This document shows, piece after piece, positions 57,090 to 64,000 of a DNA stretch of 64,000 bases. Below the pieces are notes generated by a model. That model saw only the letters and a program-made list of their open reading frames with translations, was not told where the DNA came from and did not search any database. Numbering within the stretch: the first letter of the stretch is position 1; every line of letters starts with the position of its first letter. Made by a program: the position numbers and the translations under genes. Where the stretch lies: assembly GCA_035524955.1 (NCBI GenBank), contig DATLFG010000061.1:6454-70453 (forward strand), in the 5' to 3' direction. Source of the DNA: CAMLFJ01 sp035524955. Lineage in GTDB: Bacteria > Methylomirabilota > Methylomirabilia > Rokubacteriales > CSP1-6.

Positions 57090-58522
57090 GATGATACCGC
57101 GGAGACGACCGGCGGGATCCGGTCCGCCCAGGGCGCGGCGGCCTCGAAGGCGGCGGCGGCCCGGAGGACGGCGGCCTCCTGCCGGCGGCGGCCGACGATC
57201 TGCAGGCCCACCGGGAGCCCGCTCTTCGTGAAGCCGCACGGCACCGAGATCGCCGGCAGCGCGGTGACCGTGATGCCGTAGGTGAGGAAGAACCACTGCG
57301 TGTAGTTGTCGAGCGCCTTGCCGTTGATCTCGGTGGGGTAGGGCTGCTCCACCGGGAACGGGGGCATCGCGACCGTCGGCAGGACCAGGAGATCGCGCGT
57401 CTCCATGAACGTGCGCACCCGATGCCAGAGGCGGGTGCGGAGCTTCTCGCCGTTGCCGATCTGCTCGGGCGTCAGCGAGAGCCCCTGCTTGATGTTCCAC
57501 ACCAGCCCCTTCTGCATCTCCGATTCCCAGCGGGCGAGCTTGTCGGCGTGGCGCGCCACCATGCCGAGCCCCCGGGTGGCCAGCACGATGTCGTTGACCT
57601 CGGCGAAATCGGGGCACGCCCGCTCGACCTTCGCGCCGAGGGAGCGGAACACGGCGGTGGCCCGCTCGGCGACCGCGGCCACCTCGTGATCCACCGGGAT
57701 CAGCCCGTTGAGGTCGGGGGTCCACGCCACCCGCCAGCCCTTGATGGAGGGGCGCTTCACCGCCGTGGTGAACTGCCGCGGGTCGACGTCGTAGGAGAGC
57801 GGGGCGCGGTCGTCGGGGCCCGCCATCGCGGCCAGCATGAGGGCCACGTCGCTCACGGTGCGGGCCATGGGACCGGTCACGCTGAGGGAGTCCCAGCCCA
57901 GCTCCGACGGGTAGACCGGGATGAGGCCCGGCGAGGTGCGGAAGCCGACGACGCCGCAGAAGGCCGCGGGCGTCCGCAGCGAGCCGCCCAGGTCCGAGCC
58001 CTGGGCGAGCGGGGCCATGCCGGTGGCCAGGGCCACCGCGGCGCCGCCGCTCGAGCCCCCGCAGGTGAGCGCGGGGTTCCACGGATTGCGGGTGGCGCCG
58101 AAGACCGCGTTGAAGGTGTTGCCGCCGGCCCCGAACTCGGGCGTATTGGTCTTGCCGATCACGATGGCCCCGGCTCGCTTGAGCCGGTCCACGTAGAGCG
58201 CGTCCTCCTCCGGCACGTGATGCTCGAAGATCCGGGAGCCCCAGGTCGTGCGGATGCCCTTGGTGGGGGTCAGGTCCTTGATCGAGACCGGGACGCCGTG
58301 GAGCGGCCCGAGCGCACCCCGGCGCGTGAGCGCCGCGGTCGCCTTCCGGGCCGCCGCGAGGGCGGACTCCCGGGCGACCGTGACGTAGGCGTTCACCCGC
58401 GGGTTGACCGCGTCGATGCGGGCGAGCACCGCCTGCATGACCTCGAGTGGAGAGGCTTTGCGCGCGCGATAGAGCCGCTGGAGCTGGGTGGCGGGGACAA
58501 AGCACAGGTCACGAGCGGTCAC
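57086..58522 (-). CDS. Amidase (amidase-signature family)
   Basis: A 478-residue amidase with the Ser-cisSer-Lys triad: Lys82 in GVPVSIKDL, Ser157 in CGGSSGGAA and nucleophile Ser181 in GSDLGGSLRTPA. The family hydrolyses amides and includes indoleacetamide hydrolase, aryl-acylamidase and GatA. AGGAG precedes GTG 58522 at six bases. It is last in an operon with a peptide-type ABC importer, so the imported compound is probably an amide. Confidence 0.92.
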   Translation of the reverse strand: MTARDLCFVPATQLQRLYRARKASPLEVMQAVLARIDAVNPRVNAYVTVARESALAAARKATAALTRRGALGPLHGVPVSIKDLTPTKGIRTTWGSRIFEHHVPEEDALYVDRLKRAGAIVIGKTNTPEFGAGGNTFNAVFGATRNPWNPALTCGGSSGGAAVALATGMAPLAQGSDLGGSLRTPAAFCGVVGFRTSPGLIPVYPSELGWDSLSVTGPMARTVSDVALMLAAMAGPDDRAPLSYDVDPRQFTTAVKRPSIKGWRVAWTPDLNGLIPVDHEVAAVAERATAVFRSLGAKVERACPDFAEVNDIVLATRGLGMVARHADKLARWESEMQKGLVWNIKQGLSLTPEQIGNGEKLRTRLWHRVRTFMETRDLLVLPTVAMPPFPVEQPYPTEINGKALDNYTQWFFLTYGITVTALPAISVPCGFTKSGLPVGLQIVGRRRQEAAVLRAAAAFEAAAPWADRIPPVVSAVSS

Positions 58523-58593
58523 GGAGGTCTCCTGGTCGGCGAGGGTGACGACCGGCGTTGCGACGGGACTTCAGCGTGTCTGCCGACAGGGCG

Positions 58594-59601
58594 CTAACTT
58601 GTGGGCCCCACGGGAGATGCCCCAGCGTTGGCAACCTGCGTGTCCTCCCCCGCTTTGCGAGACGAGAGGACTTTTCGCGGGTCGAAGGCGTCCCGCAGGC
58701 CGTCGCCGATGTAGTTGATGCTGAGCACGGTGAGGAAGATGGCGGTGCCCGGGAAGATGGCCCAGTGCGGGGCGAAGTCGAGGTTGTCCTTGGCGTCGAA
58801 GAGGATGCGGCCCCAGGTCGGGATGTCCGGCGGGAAGCCCAGCCCCAGGAAGGACAGGGAGGACTCCGCGATGATGGCCACCGCCACATCCAGGGACCCC
58901 GCCACGATCACCGGCCCCAGCGCGTTGGGGAGGATATGACGGACGATCTGGCGAAGCGGCGCCGCGCCCAGGCTGCGGGCCGCCTCGACGAACTCCTTTT
59001 CCCGCAGAGAGAGAAACTGGGCCCGCACCAGCCGCGCCACCGGCATCCATCGCAGGCCGCCGATGACGGCGACGATCAGGATGAACACACCGGCCTCCTG
59101 GCCGAAGAGGCCCTTGAGAAGGTCCCGGAAGAGATACACGATCAGGAGGAGGAGCGGCAGCTGCGGCAGGGAGAGGAACAGGTCGGTGACGCGCATGAGC
59201 GCGTTGTCCACGACGCCGCCCGCGTGCCCGGCGAGGGACCCGATGGCGGTGCCGAACGTGATGGCGATGAGCATGGCGGTCACGCCCACCGCGAGCGAGA
59301 TACGGCCCCCGTACAGCATGCGGGCCAGGAGATCCTGTCCCAGGTCGTCGGTGCCGAACGGGTGGGCCCACGACGGGGCCTGCAGCTTCGCCTTGAAATC
59401 GATCTCGTCGATGGGGACGCGATAGACGAAGGGGCCGGTGAGCACGGCCAGAACCATGATCGTCAGGGCGGCCGCCCCCGCCACGGCCAGGCGATGGCGC
59501 CGGAAGCGGCGCCAGGCCTCGGCCCCGAGCGAGTCGCTCCGGCGGCGAGGCACGAGGCGTTCCGCGGTCAGGACCTGAGCTTCGACGCTGCTACGGGCCA
59601 C
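58594..59601 (-). CDS. dppC: Peptide/opine-type ABC permease (DppC-like)
   Basis: A 335-residue permease. The N-terminal cytoplasmic helix (LGAEAWRRFRRHRLAVAGAA) is typical of DppC/OppC, HPFGTDDLGQDLLARMLYGG marks the first periplasmic loop and EAARSLGAAPLRQIVRHILPN is the coupling loop. It ends with a 30-residue polar tail (RKVLSSRKAGEDTQ). Follows dppB by 14 bases. Confidence 0.92.
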   Translation of the reverse strand: MARSSVEAQVLTAERLVPRRRSDSLGAEAWRRFRRHRLAVAGAAALTIMVLAVLTGPFVYRVPIDEIDFKAKLQAPSWAHPFGTDDLGQDLLARMLYGGRISLAVGVTAMLIAITFGTAIGSLAGHAGGVVDNALMRVTDLFLSLPQLPLLLLIVYLFRDLLKGLFGQEAGVFILIVAVIGGLRWMPVARLVRAQFLSLREKEFVEAARSLGAAPLRQIVRHILPNALGPVIVAGSLDVAVAIIAESSLSFLGLGFPPDIPTWGRILFDAKDNLDFAPHWAIFPGTAIFLTVLSINYIGDGLRDAFDPRKVLSSRKAGEDTQVANAGASPVGPTS

Positions 59602-59615
59602 CCGCCGCCCTCCGC

Positions 59616-60575
59616 CTACCGGTACGAGATCCGCGGATCCAGCCAGCCATAGAGGACGTCCGCCACGAGGTTGAAGAGCACGACGAGGCAGGAGAACACG
59701 AAGGTCACGGCCATGATGACGGGCGTGTCATTGGCCAGGATGGACGCGATCAGGAGTGAACCGATCCCGGGGATCCGGAAGATCTGTTCGGTGATGACCG
59801 CGCCGGTGAAGATCCCCGGGAGCTGCAGCGCCACCAGCGTGATCACCGGGATGAGGGCGTTTCGTACCACGTGCTTGAGCAGCGTCACGCGCTCCGACAG
59901 GCCCTTGGCCCGGGCCGTGTTGACATAGTCCAGCCGGATCACGTCGAGCACGGCGGAGCGGGCGAAGCGCATCAGGGAGGCGGCCTGGAACAGGGCGAGC
60001 ACCGTGATGGGCATGATGGCCTGCTTGAGGTGCTCGACCGCCCACGCCAGGCCGGTCGCCTCGATATCCGAGCGGAAGATGAAGGGCAGCCAGTCCAGGT
60101 GGATGCTGAACAGCAGGATGAGGAGCAGGCCGGTGAAGAAGGTGGGCAGCGAGAACCCGATGAAGGCGAAGGTCGTGGCCAGCTGGTCGAAGATCGAATA
60201 CGGGCGGGTGGCCGAGTAGATCCCGATCGGCAGGGCCACCAGCAGGCCGAGGATCTGGGCGGAGCCGAGCACGAAGAGCGTCACCGGCAGGCGCTGCAGG
60301 ATCAGGACGTCGACGTTCACCCGGCTCACGAAGGAGAATCCCCAGTCCCCGCGGACCATCGAGGTGAACCACCGCGCGTAGCGCACCACGACCGGATCGT
60401 CGAGACCGAACTGCTGGCGGAGCCGTTGGGCCACCTCGGGGGGCACGTTGGGGTTGGTCGCCAGCTCCTCGAACGGATCCCCGGGCGCCAGCGCCAGGAT
60501 GGTGAAGAGCACCAGGCTGATACCGGCCAGGGCCGGGATCGAGAGCACCACCCTGCGGAGGACGTATTTGCGCAT
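59616..60575 (-). CDS. dppB: Peptide/opine-type ABC permease (DppB-like)
   Basis: A 319-residue permease with six helices: YVLRRVVLSIPALAGISLVLF at the start, GLDDPVVVRYARWFTSMVRGD in the first loop, YVNTARAKGLSERVTLLKHV as coupling loop to the ATPase and YGWLDPRISY at the end. It pairs with DppC. No ATPase gene is within the window, so the ATPases must lie elsewhere or be shared. Confidence 0.93.
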   Translation of the reverse strand: MRKYVLRRVVLSIPALAGISLVLFTILALAPGDPFEELATNPNVPPEVAQRLRQQFGLDDPVVVRYARWFTSMVRGDWGFSFVSRVNVDVLILQRLPVTLFVLGSAQILGLLVALPIGIYSATRPYSIFDQLATTFAFIGFSLPTFFTGLLLILLFSIHLDWLPFIFRSDIEATGLAWAVEHLKQAIMPITVLALFQAASLMRFARSAVLDVIRLDYVNTARAKGLSERVTLLKHVVRNALIPVITLVALQLPGIFTGAVITEQIFRIPGIGSLLIASILANDTPVIMAVTFVFSCLVVLFNLVADVLYGWLDPRISYR

Positions 60576-60622
60576 ACGGGGCGCCCGGGGGCGTCAGGGA
60601 ACCCGCCCCCGGGCCGCCGGCC

Positions 60623-62416
60623 TCAGGCCTCCCGAACCCAGTTGCGGAGGTTCCAGAGATTGGAGTCCCAGCCGGAGATCGACGTGTTCTTGAGCTTGAG
60701 CGAGATCGCGGACTGGACGAGTCGCCAGAGCACCGGGATCACGACCACGTTCTGGATGACCAGGTCGTTCATCCGGATGAACTGCGCCGCGCGCTTGACC
60801 GGGTCCAGCTCGGTCAGCGAGGCGGCGAACAGCTTGTCGTACTCCTCGTTGCGCCACCGCGTGATGTTGCGACCCGACCACTTGTTCTCCTTCGAGGCGA
60901 TCTCGTTCGATAGGAACTGTCGCATGAAGGTCTGAGGGTCCGGGGCGCCCATGGTGGTCGTGTACATCTGGATGTCGGTGTAGAAATGGCGGTAGGTGTC
61001 GGGGTTGGCGGGATCGGAGGAGAAGTACACGGAGGCCACCACCGACTTGATCTCGATGTCGATCCCGGCCTTGGCCGCGGCCTGCTTGACGATCTGCTGG
61101 TTCTTCTGCCGGGGCGCATTGATCGAGGTCTGGTAGACGAGCTTGAGCTTCTTGCCGTCCTTGGCCCGGATCCCGTCCGACCCCTTCTTCCAGCCGGCCG
61201 CCTCGAGGACCTGATTCGCCTTGTCCGGATTGAACTCCCACTTGGTGTTCTTCGAGAAGTACCGCGATGGGGCGTTCAGGAAATTCGCCGAGGTCCGGCC
61301 GGCCCGCCCGTAGATCTGCTCCTGGACGGAGGCGCGATCGACCAGGAGGTTCAGAGCCTGCCGGACGGCCGGATCCGTCAGGAACGGGTGCGGCTTCGTG
61401 ATGCTGGAGCGCTCGCCGTCGACGTCGGTCCACGGATCCGTCTGGTTGCACTGGATGTGCTCGATGTTGCCGGCGACCGCGATATCGACCCGGCCCTTGC
61501 CGCCCTGCTCCATCCGGCGCAGGATCTCGTCCTCCACCTGCATGTTCCAGGCGAAGTCGAACTCGCCGGTCTGGATCACCGCGCGGGCGGCCGAGACCGC
61601 GTCGCCGCCGCCCTTCATCTCCACCCGGTCGAAGAACGGGTTGTTCGGGACGTGGTAGTTCGGATTGAGCTCGGCCCGCACGATGTCGCCGGGCTTGAAG
61701 TCGACGAACCGATACGCACCGGTGCCGACCGGCTTCAGGTTGTTGGGCGCTTCCCGGGACTTGCCGCCCCGGTAAGCGTCGAAGAGATGCTTGGGGATGA
61801 TCTGCCCGGTCGCGGCGCCGCAGAAGGCCTCCGCCCAGAACGGGTTGGGATCCTTGAAGGTGATCTTCACGGTGTGGGCATCGACCTTGTCGATCCGGTC
61901 GATGCCCTTGTAGTTACCGATGGTGGTGGCGGCCGTCGCGGGATCGGCCGCGAACTCCCAGTTGAACACGACGTCGTCGGCGGTGAAGGGCTTGCCGTCG
62001 TGCCACTGCACGTTCTTCTTGAGCCGCCAGGTCACCGACTTGCCGTCCTTCGAGAGCCCGCCATTCTGGGCGCTCGGGATCTCCGCCGCGAGGGTGGCGA
62101 TCAGGTTGCCGTCCGGGTCGAAGGACGCCAGGGGCTCGTAGAACACCCGCGAGCCGTCCTGGTCCTTGGTGCCGACCGCGAAGTGCGGATTGAGCAGGGT
62201 CGGAGACTGCCACCACAACACCTTCAGGAGGCCGCCGCCGCCCCGCTTGGACGGGCCGGCCATGGTCTGGGCCTGGGCGATGCCCGCCGAGGCCAGCATC
62301 TGGGCGGCCATCGGCGCGGTCAGGCCGAGCGCCACCATCGTCTGGACGAACCGCCGCCGGCTCAGAACTCCGGCCTTGACATCGTCGATCATTCGTCGCA
62401 ACTCGTGCTGTTCCAT
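60623..62416 (-). CDS. Peptide/opine-type ABC substrate-binding protein (family 5), Tat-exported
   Basis: A 597-residue binding protein. The N-terminus has SRRRFVQTMVALGLTAPMAA, a twin-arginine signal (SRRxF) followed by a hydrophobic stretch. Family 5 hallmarks: YEPLASFDPDGNLIATLA, WRLKKNVQWHDGKPFTADDV, RVDIAV and IPKHLFDA. Such proteins carry peptides, opines, glycosides or amides. First gene of the operon SBP-permease-permease-amidase and served by a near-ideal promoter. Confidence 0.93.
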   Translation of the reverse strand: MEQHELRRMIDDVKAGVLSRRRFVQTMVALGLTAPMAAQMLASAGIAQAQTMAGPSKRGGGGLLKVLWWQSPTLLNPHFAVGTKDQDGSRVFYEPLASFDPDGNLIATLAAEIPSAQNGGLSKDGKSVTWRLKKNVQWHDGKPFTADDVVFNWEFAADPATAATTIGNYKGIDRIDKVDAHTVKITFKDPNPFWAEAFCGAATGQIIPKHLFDAYRGGKSREAPNNLKPVGTGAYRFVDFKPGDIVRAELNPNYHVPNNPFFDRVEMKGGGDAVSAARAVIQTGEFDFAWNMQVEDEILRRMEQGGKGRVDIAVAGNIEHIQCNQTDPWTDVDGERSSITKPHPFLTDPAVRQALNLLVDRASVQEQIYGRAGRTSANFLNAPSRYFSKNTKWEFNPDKANQVLEAAGWKKGSDGIRAKDGKKLKLVYQTSINAPRQKNQQIVKQAAAKAGIDIEIKSVVASVYFSSDPANPDTYRHFYTDIQMYTTTMGAPDPQTFMRQFLSNEIASKENKWSGRNITRWRNEEYDKLFAASLTELDPVKRAAQFIRMNDLVIQNVVVIPVLWRLVQSAISLKLKNTSISGWDSNLWNLRNWVREA

Positions 62417-62463
62417 CAGGGGGCCTCCTCAAGGTGGGTCAACGCCGACCGGTTGGATGGTTC

Positions 62464-62492
62464 CTTATAGTCTTCGTTGCCAAAACTGTCAA
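62464..62492 (-). promoter_or_regulatory. Near-consensus sigma-70 promoter of the peptide-importer operon
   Basis: On the minus strand, TTGACA (62492-62487), 17-nt spacer, TATAAG (62469-62464). The ATG lies 48 bases further on, after a GAGGAGG ribosome site. Confidence 0.8.
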
Positions 62493-62549
62493 GTCCGCCG
62501 ACCGGTTCCGGGCTCCACCGGCCGAGGGGCGAGGGGAGCACCCCGCGGC

Positions 62550-62580
62550 CCCGGAGCGGTCGACGCGGTCGCGCTCCGGG
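62550..62580. terminator. GC-rich hairpin downstream of pdxA2
   Basis: CCCGGAGCG (62550-62558) and CGCTCCGGG (62572-62580), nine pairs with a 13-base loop, located 33-63 bases past the pdxA2 stop. No T-run, so termination is a guess. Confidence 0.4.
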
Positions 62581-62612
62581 TAGCGGAAGCGCGGGCGCAG
62601 CGCGTAGCCGCA

Positions 62613-63665
62613 TCATCGGGGTCGCGTTCGCCGGTCCGGGGTCAGCATGCGCACCGCGACGTCGAGGGCCTCGAGCATGCTCTCGGGGTTGGCGATGCCC
62701 TTCCAGGCGCGGTCGAAGGCGGTGCCGTGGTCCACCGAGACCCGCAGGAAAGGCAGGCCGACGGTGACGTTGACGCCGGAGAGACCGGTCCAGGTGCCGC
62801 TCTGCTCGTCGTAGTTGAAGCCGAGGGTCTTGACCGGCACGTGGCCCTGATCGTGGTACATCGCGACCACGATGTCGAACTCGCCGCCGCGCGCCCGCGA
62901 GAAGAGGGTGTCGGCGGGCAGGGGGCCGTGCACGTCGAGCCCCTCGCGGCGCGCGTCCTCGACGGCCGGGATGATCTGCGTCTTCTCCTCGTCGCCGAAG
63001 AGGCCGTCCTCGCCCGCATGGGGGTTGAGCCCGCACACCGCGATCCGCGCCCGGGGATGGCCCAGGCCGGTCATGGTCTGCTGGGCCAGGCGGATCACGC
63101 GGCCCACCCGCTCACGCGTCACCAGGTCCGGCACGCGGCGGAGCGCCACGTGCGTGGTCACGTGGATGACCTTGAGCTCCTTGCCCATCAGCAGCATCGC
63201 GAAGTCCTTGGTGTCGGTGAGCCGCGCCAGGATCTCGGTGTGTCCTGCGTGCTGGACGCCCGCGGCGGCCAGCGCCTCCTTGTTGACCGGCGCGGTGACG
63301 ATCCCGTCGATCGACCCGGCCTGGCAGAGCCGCACGCCGGCCTCGATGTAGGCGTAGGCGGCGCGCCCGGCCTCGGCGCTCACCGTGGACCGGGGCAGGG
63401 TCGCGCAGTCCACATTGGCGAGATCGAGGCACTCGAGCCGGCCGGGCTCGAAGGTGCACGCCGCCACCGATTGCACCGCGTGCAGGGTGAGCGGCGAGCG
63501 CAGGAGCGCGAGGGTGGCCGCCATCACCGACCGGTCGCCGATCACCACCGGGCGGCAGGCGGCCCCGACTTCCGGATGCGCGAGCGCCTTGGCGATGATC
63601 TCGGGCCCCACGCCGGCGGGGTCGCCCATGGTGATGCCGAGCACCGGAGCGCGGGCGGCGATCAC
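62613..63665 (-). CDS. pdxA2: PdxA2-type 4-hydroxythreonine-4-phosphate/4-phosphoerythronate dehydrogenase
   Basis: A 350-residue NAD-dependent dehydrogenase of the PdxA fold: GITMGDPAGVGPEIIAKAL, ITAPVNKEAL-like segment (IVTAPVNKEALAAAGV), HTEILA, GLNPHAGEDGLFGDEE and AMYHDQGHVPVKTLGF, containing the metal-binding His/Asp residues. Together with a DUF1537 kinase (next gene) it matches the pair that degrades four-carbon acid sugars (threonate/erythronate), rather than vitamin B6 synthesis. GTG 63665 overlaps the kinase stop (GTGA). Confidence 0.9.
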   Translation of the reverse strand: MIAARAPVLGITMGDPAGVGPEIIAKALAHPEVGAACRPVVIGDRSVMAATLALLRSPLTLHAVQSVAACTFEPGRLECLDLANVDCATLPRSTVSAEAGRAAYAYIEAGVRLCQAGSIDGIVTAPVNKEALAAAGVQHAGHTEILARLTDTKDFAMLLMGKELKVIHVTTHVALRRVPDLVTRERVGRVIRLAQQTMTGLGHPRARIAVCGLNPHAGEDGLFGDEEKTQIIPAVEDARREGLDVHGPLPADTLFSRARGGEFDIVVAMYHDQGHVPVKTLGFNYDEQSGTWTGLSGVNVTVGLPFLRVSVDHGTAFDRAWKGIANPESMLEALDVAVRMLTPDRRTRPR

Positions 63666-64000
63666 CGGGTTCCTCCCAGGAGCGTGGTGAGGAGATCGGC
63701 GCCGCCGAACCCGCCCGCCTTGGTCAGCAGGGCCAGGGCGCGCCCATCGTCCCGGACCAGGCGACCCAGGGCCAGCCCGTCGGCGGGGGCGCCGACGAGA
63801 TCGAAGCGGCGCGGGCGGAGCGCCCGGATCAGCGCGTACGCGGTGTCGCCGCCGGTGACCGCGACGAGATCGGGCGCGGCGCGCTCGATGATCCGCGCGG
63901 CCGCGACGGCCAGGTGGCGGGCGACCGCCTCGCGGTCCGCCGGCGCCGTCGGGCTGGCCACGAGCGCGCTGCGCCCGGCTCCGAGCGCGGCCACCGCGGG
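63662..64000 (-). CDS. Four-carbon acid sugar kinase (DUF1537), C-terminal part
   Basis: 112 residues visible, ending at TGA 63662; the rest lies past the right edge. The segment DLVAVTGGDTAYALIRAL and FDLVGAPADGLALGRLV, then LALLTKAGGFGGADLL, is the nucleotide-binding domain of DUF1537 kinases (OtnK/DtnK/DenD type), which phosphorylate four-carbon acid sugars such as threonate. In this pathway PdxA2 then oxidises the product. Stop and start overlap with pdxA2. Confidence 0.85.
   Translation of the reverse strand, partial: PAVAALGAGRSALVASPTAPADREAVARHLAVAAARIIERAAPDLVAVTGGDTAYALIRALRPRRFDLVGAPADGLALGRLVRDDGRALALLTKAGGFGGADLLTTLLGGTR

Noticed and set aside
62477..62767. A plus-strand gene opposite pdxA2 and its downstream region
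   Set aside because: Composition is that of antisense shadow (Arg/Gly/Pro-rich), and the region holds the importer promoter on the minus strand.
1..64000. tRNA, rRNA, CRISPR arrays, insertion sequences or phage genes
   Set aside because: None found. The holin-named gene at 21718 belongs to a common chromosomal membrane-protein family and is not evidence of a prophage.

Overview
This window is about 70% GC, densely packed with genes on both strands, and carries no rRNA, tRNA or CRISPR that I can see. Gene content (branched-chain amino-acid and peptide ABC importers, CoA-transferase and acyl-CoA dehydrogenase genes, amidase, UGSC-type selenoproteins, many GTGA/ATGA stop-start overlaps) fits a free-living soil or groundwater bacterium of the Rokubacteria/Methylomirabilota kind, probably from a metagenome. 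That assignment is an inference from gene style, not a measured placement.

Layout. 1-1.6 kb: a bacterioferritin/Bfd remnant, a YCII-like protein and an SDR-fold protein with the exact motif set of halohydrin dehalogenases. 1.7-11 kb: a Ski2-like helicase, then a long plus-strand run (gamma-glutamyltransferase, methyltransferase, ChbG-like deacetylase, ROK kinase, zinc dehydrogenase). 11-20 kb: thioredoxin-like and response-regulator genes, an HTH-receiver fusion, a large FAD/Fe-S oxidoreductase, a second zinc dehydrogenase, and a minus-strand operon with an aminotransferase and a 2-hydroxyacid dehydrogenase. 20-26 kb: cupin, DsbA-like protein, NYN/LabA protein, then an exported thioredoxin-like selenoprotein followed directly by a histidine kinase and response regulator. 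26-36 kb: altronate-dehydratase-like and xylonate-dehydratase-like (YjhG) sugar-acid enzymes, a ClpS-like protein, and a tandem-fused acyl-CoA dehydrogenase/MaoC hydratase/CoA-transferase operon. 36-43 kb: small regulators, an MlaC-like protein and a complete livKHMGF-type importer. 43-46 kb: the transglutaminase/alpha-E/ATP-grasp trio. 46-55 kb: Nudix, MFS, and two UGSC selenoprotein loci flanking a glucan phosphorylase and an NDH-2-like enzyme. 55-64 kb: YheT hydrolase, GNAT, a peptide-type ABC importer with an amidase, and a PdxA2/DUF1537 pair cut by the right edge.

The most notable content is selenium biology. Three genes are read through an in-frame UGA, each with a hairpin at the right place for a bacterial SECIS. 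Two belong to the UGSC family: in one locus the UGSC protein and an unrecognised ~350-residue partner are adjacent overlapping genes, in the other the same two proteins are fused in one reading frame in the opposite order. This fusion/split pair predicts that the two proteins form one selenoenzyme. Standard gene calling would truncate all three. A second theme is transcription starting at or very near the start codon: at least seven genes have a -10-like hexamer only 6-10 nt before the start codon. Several dispersed and tandem repeats lie between operons.
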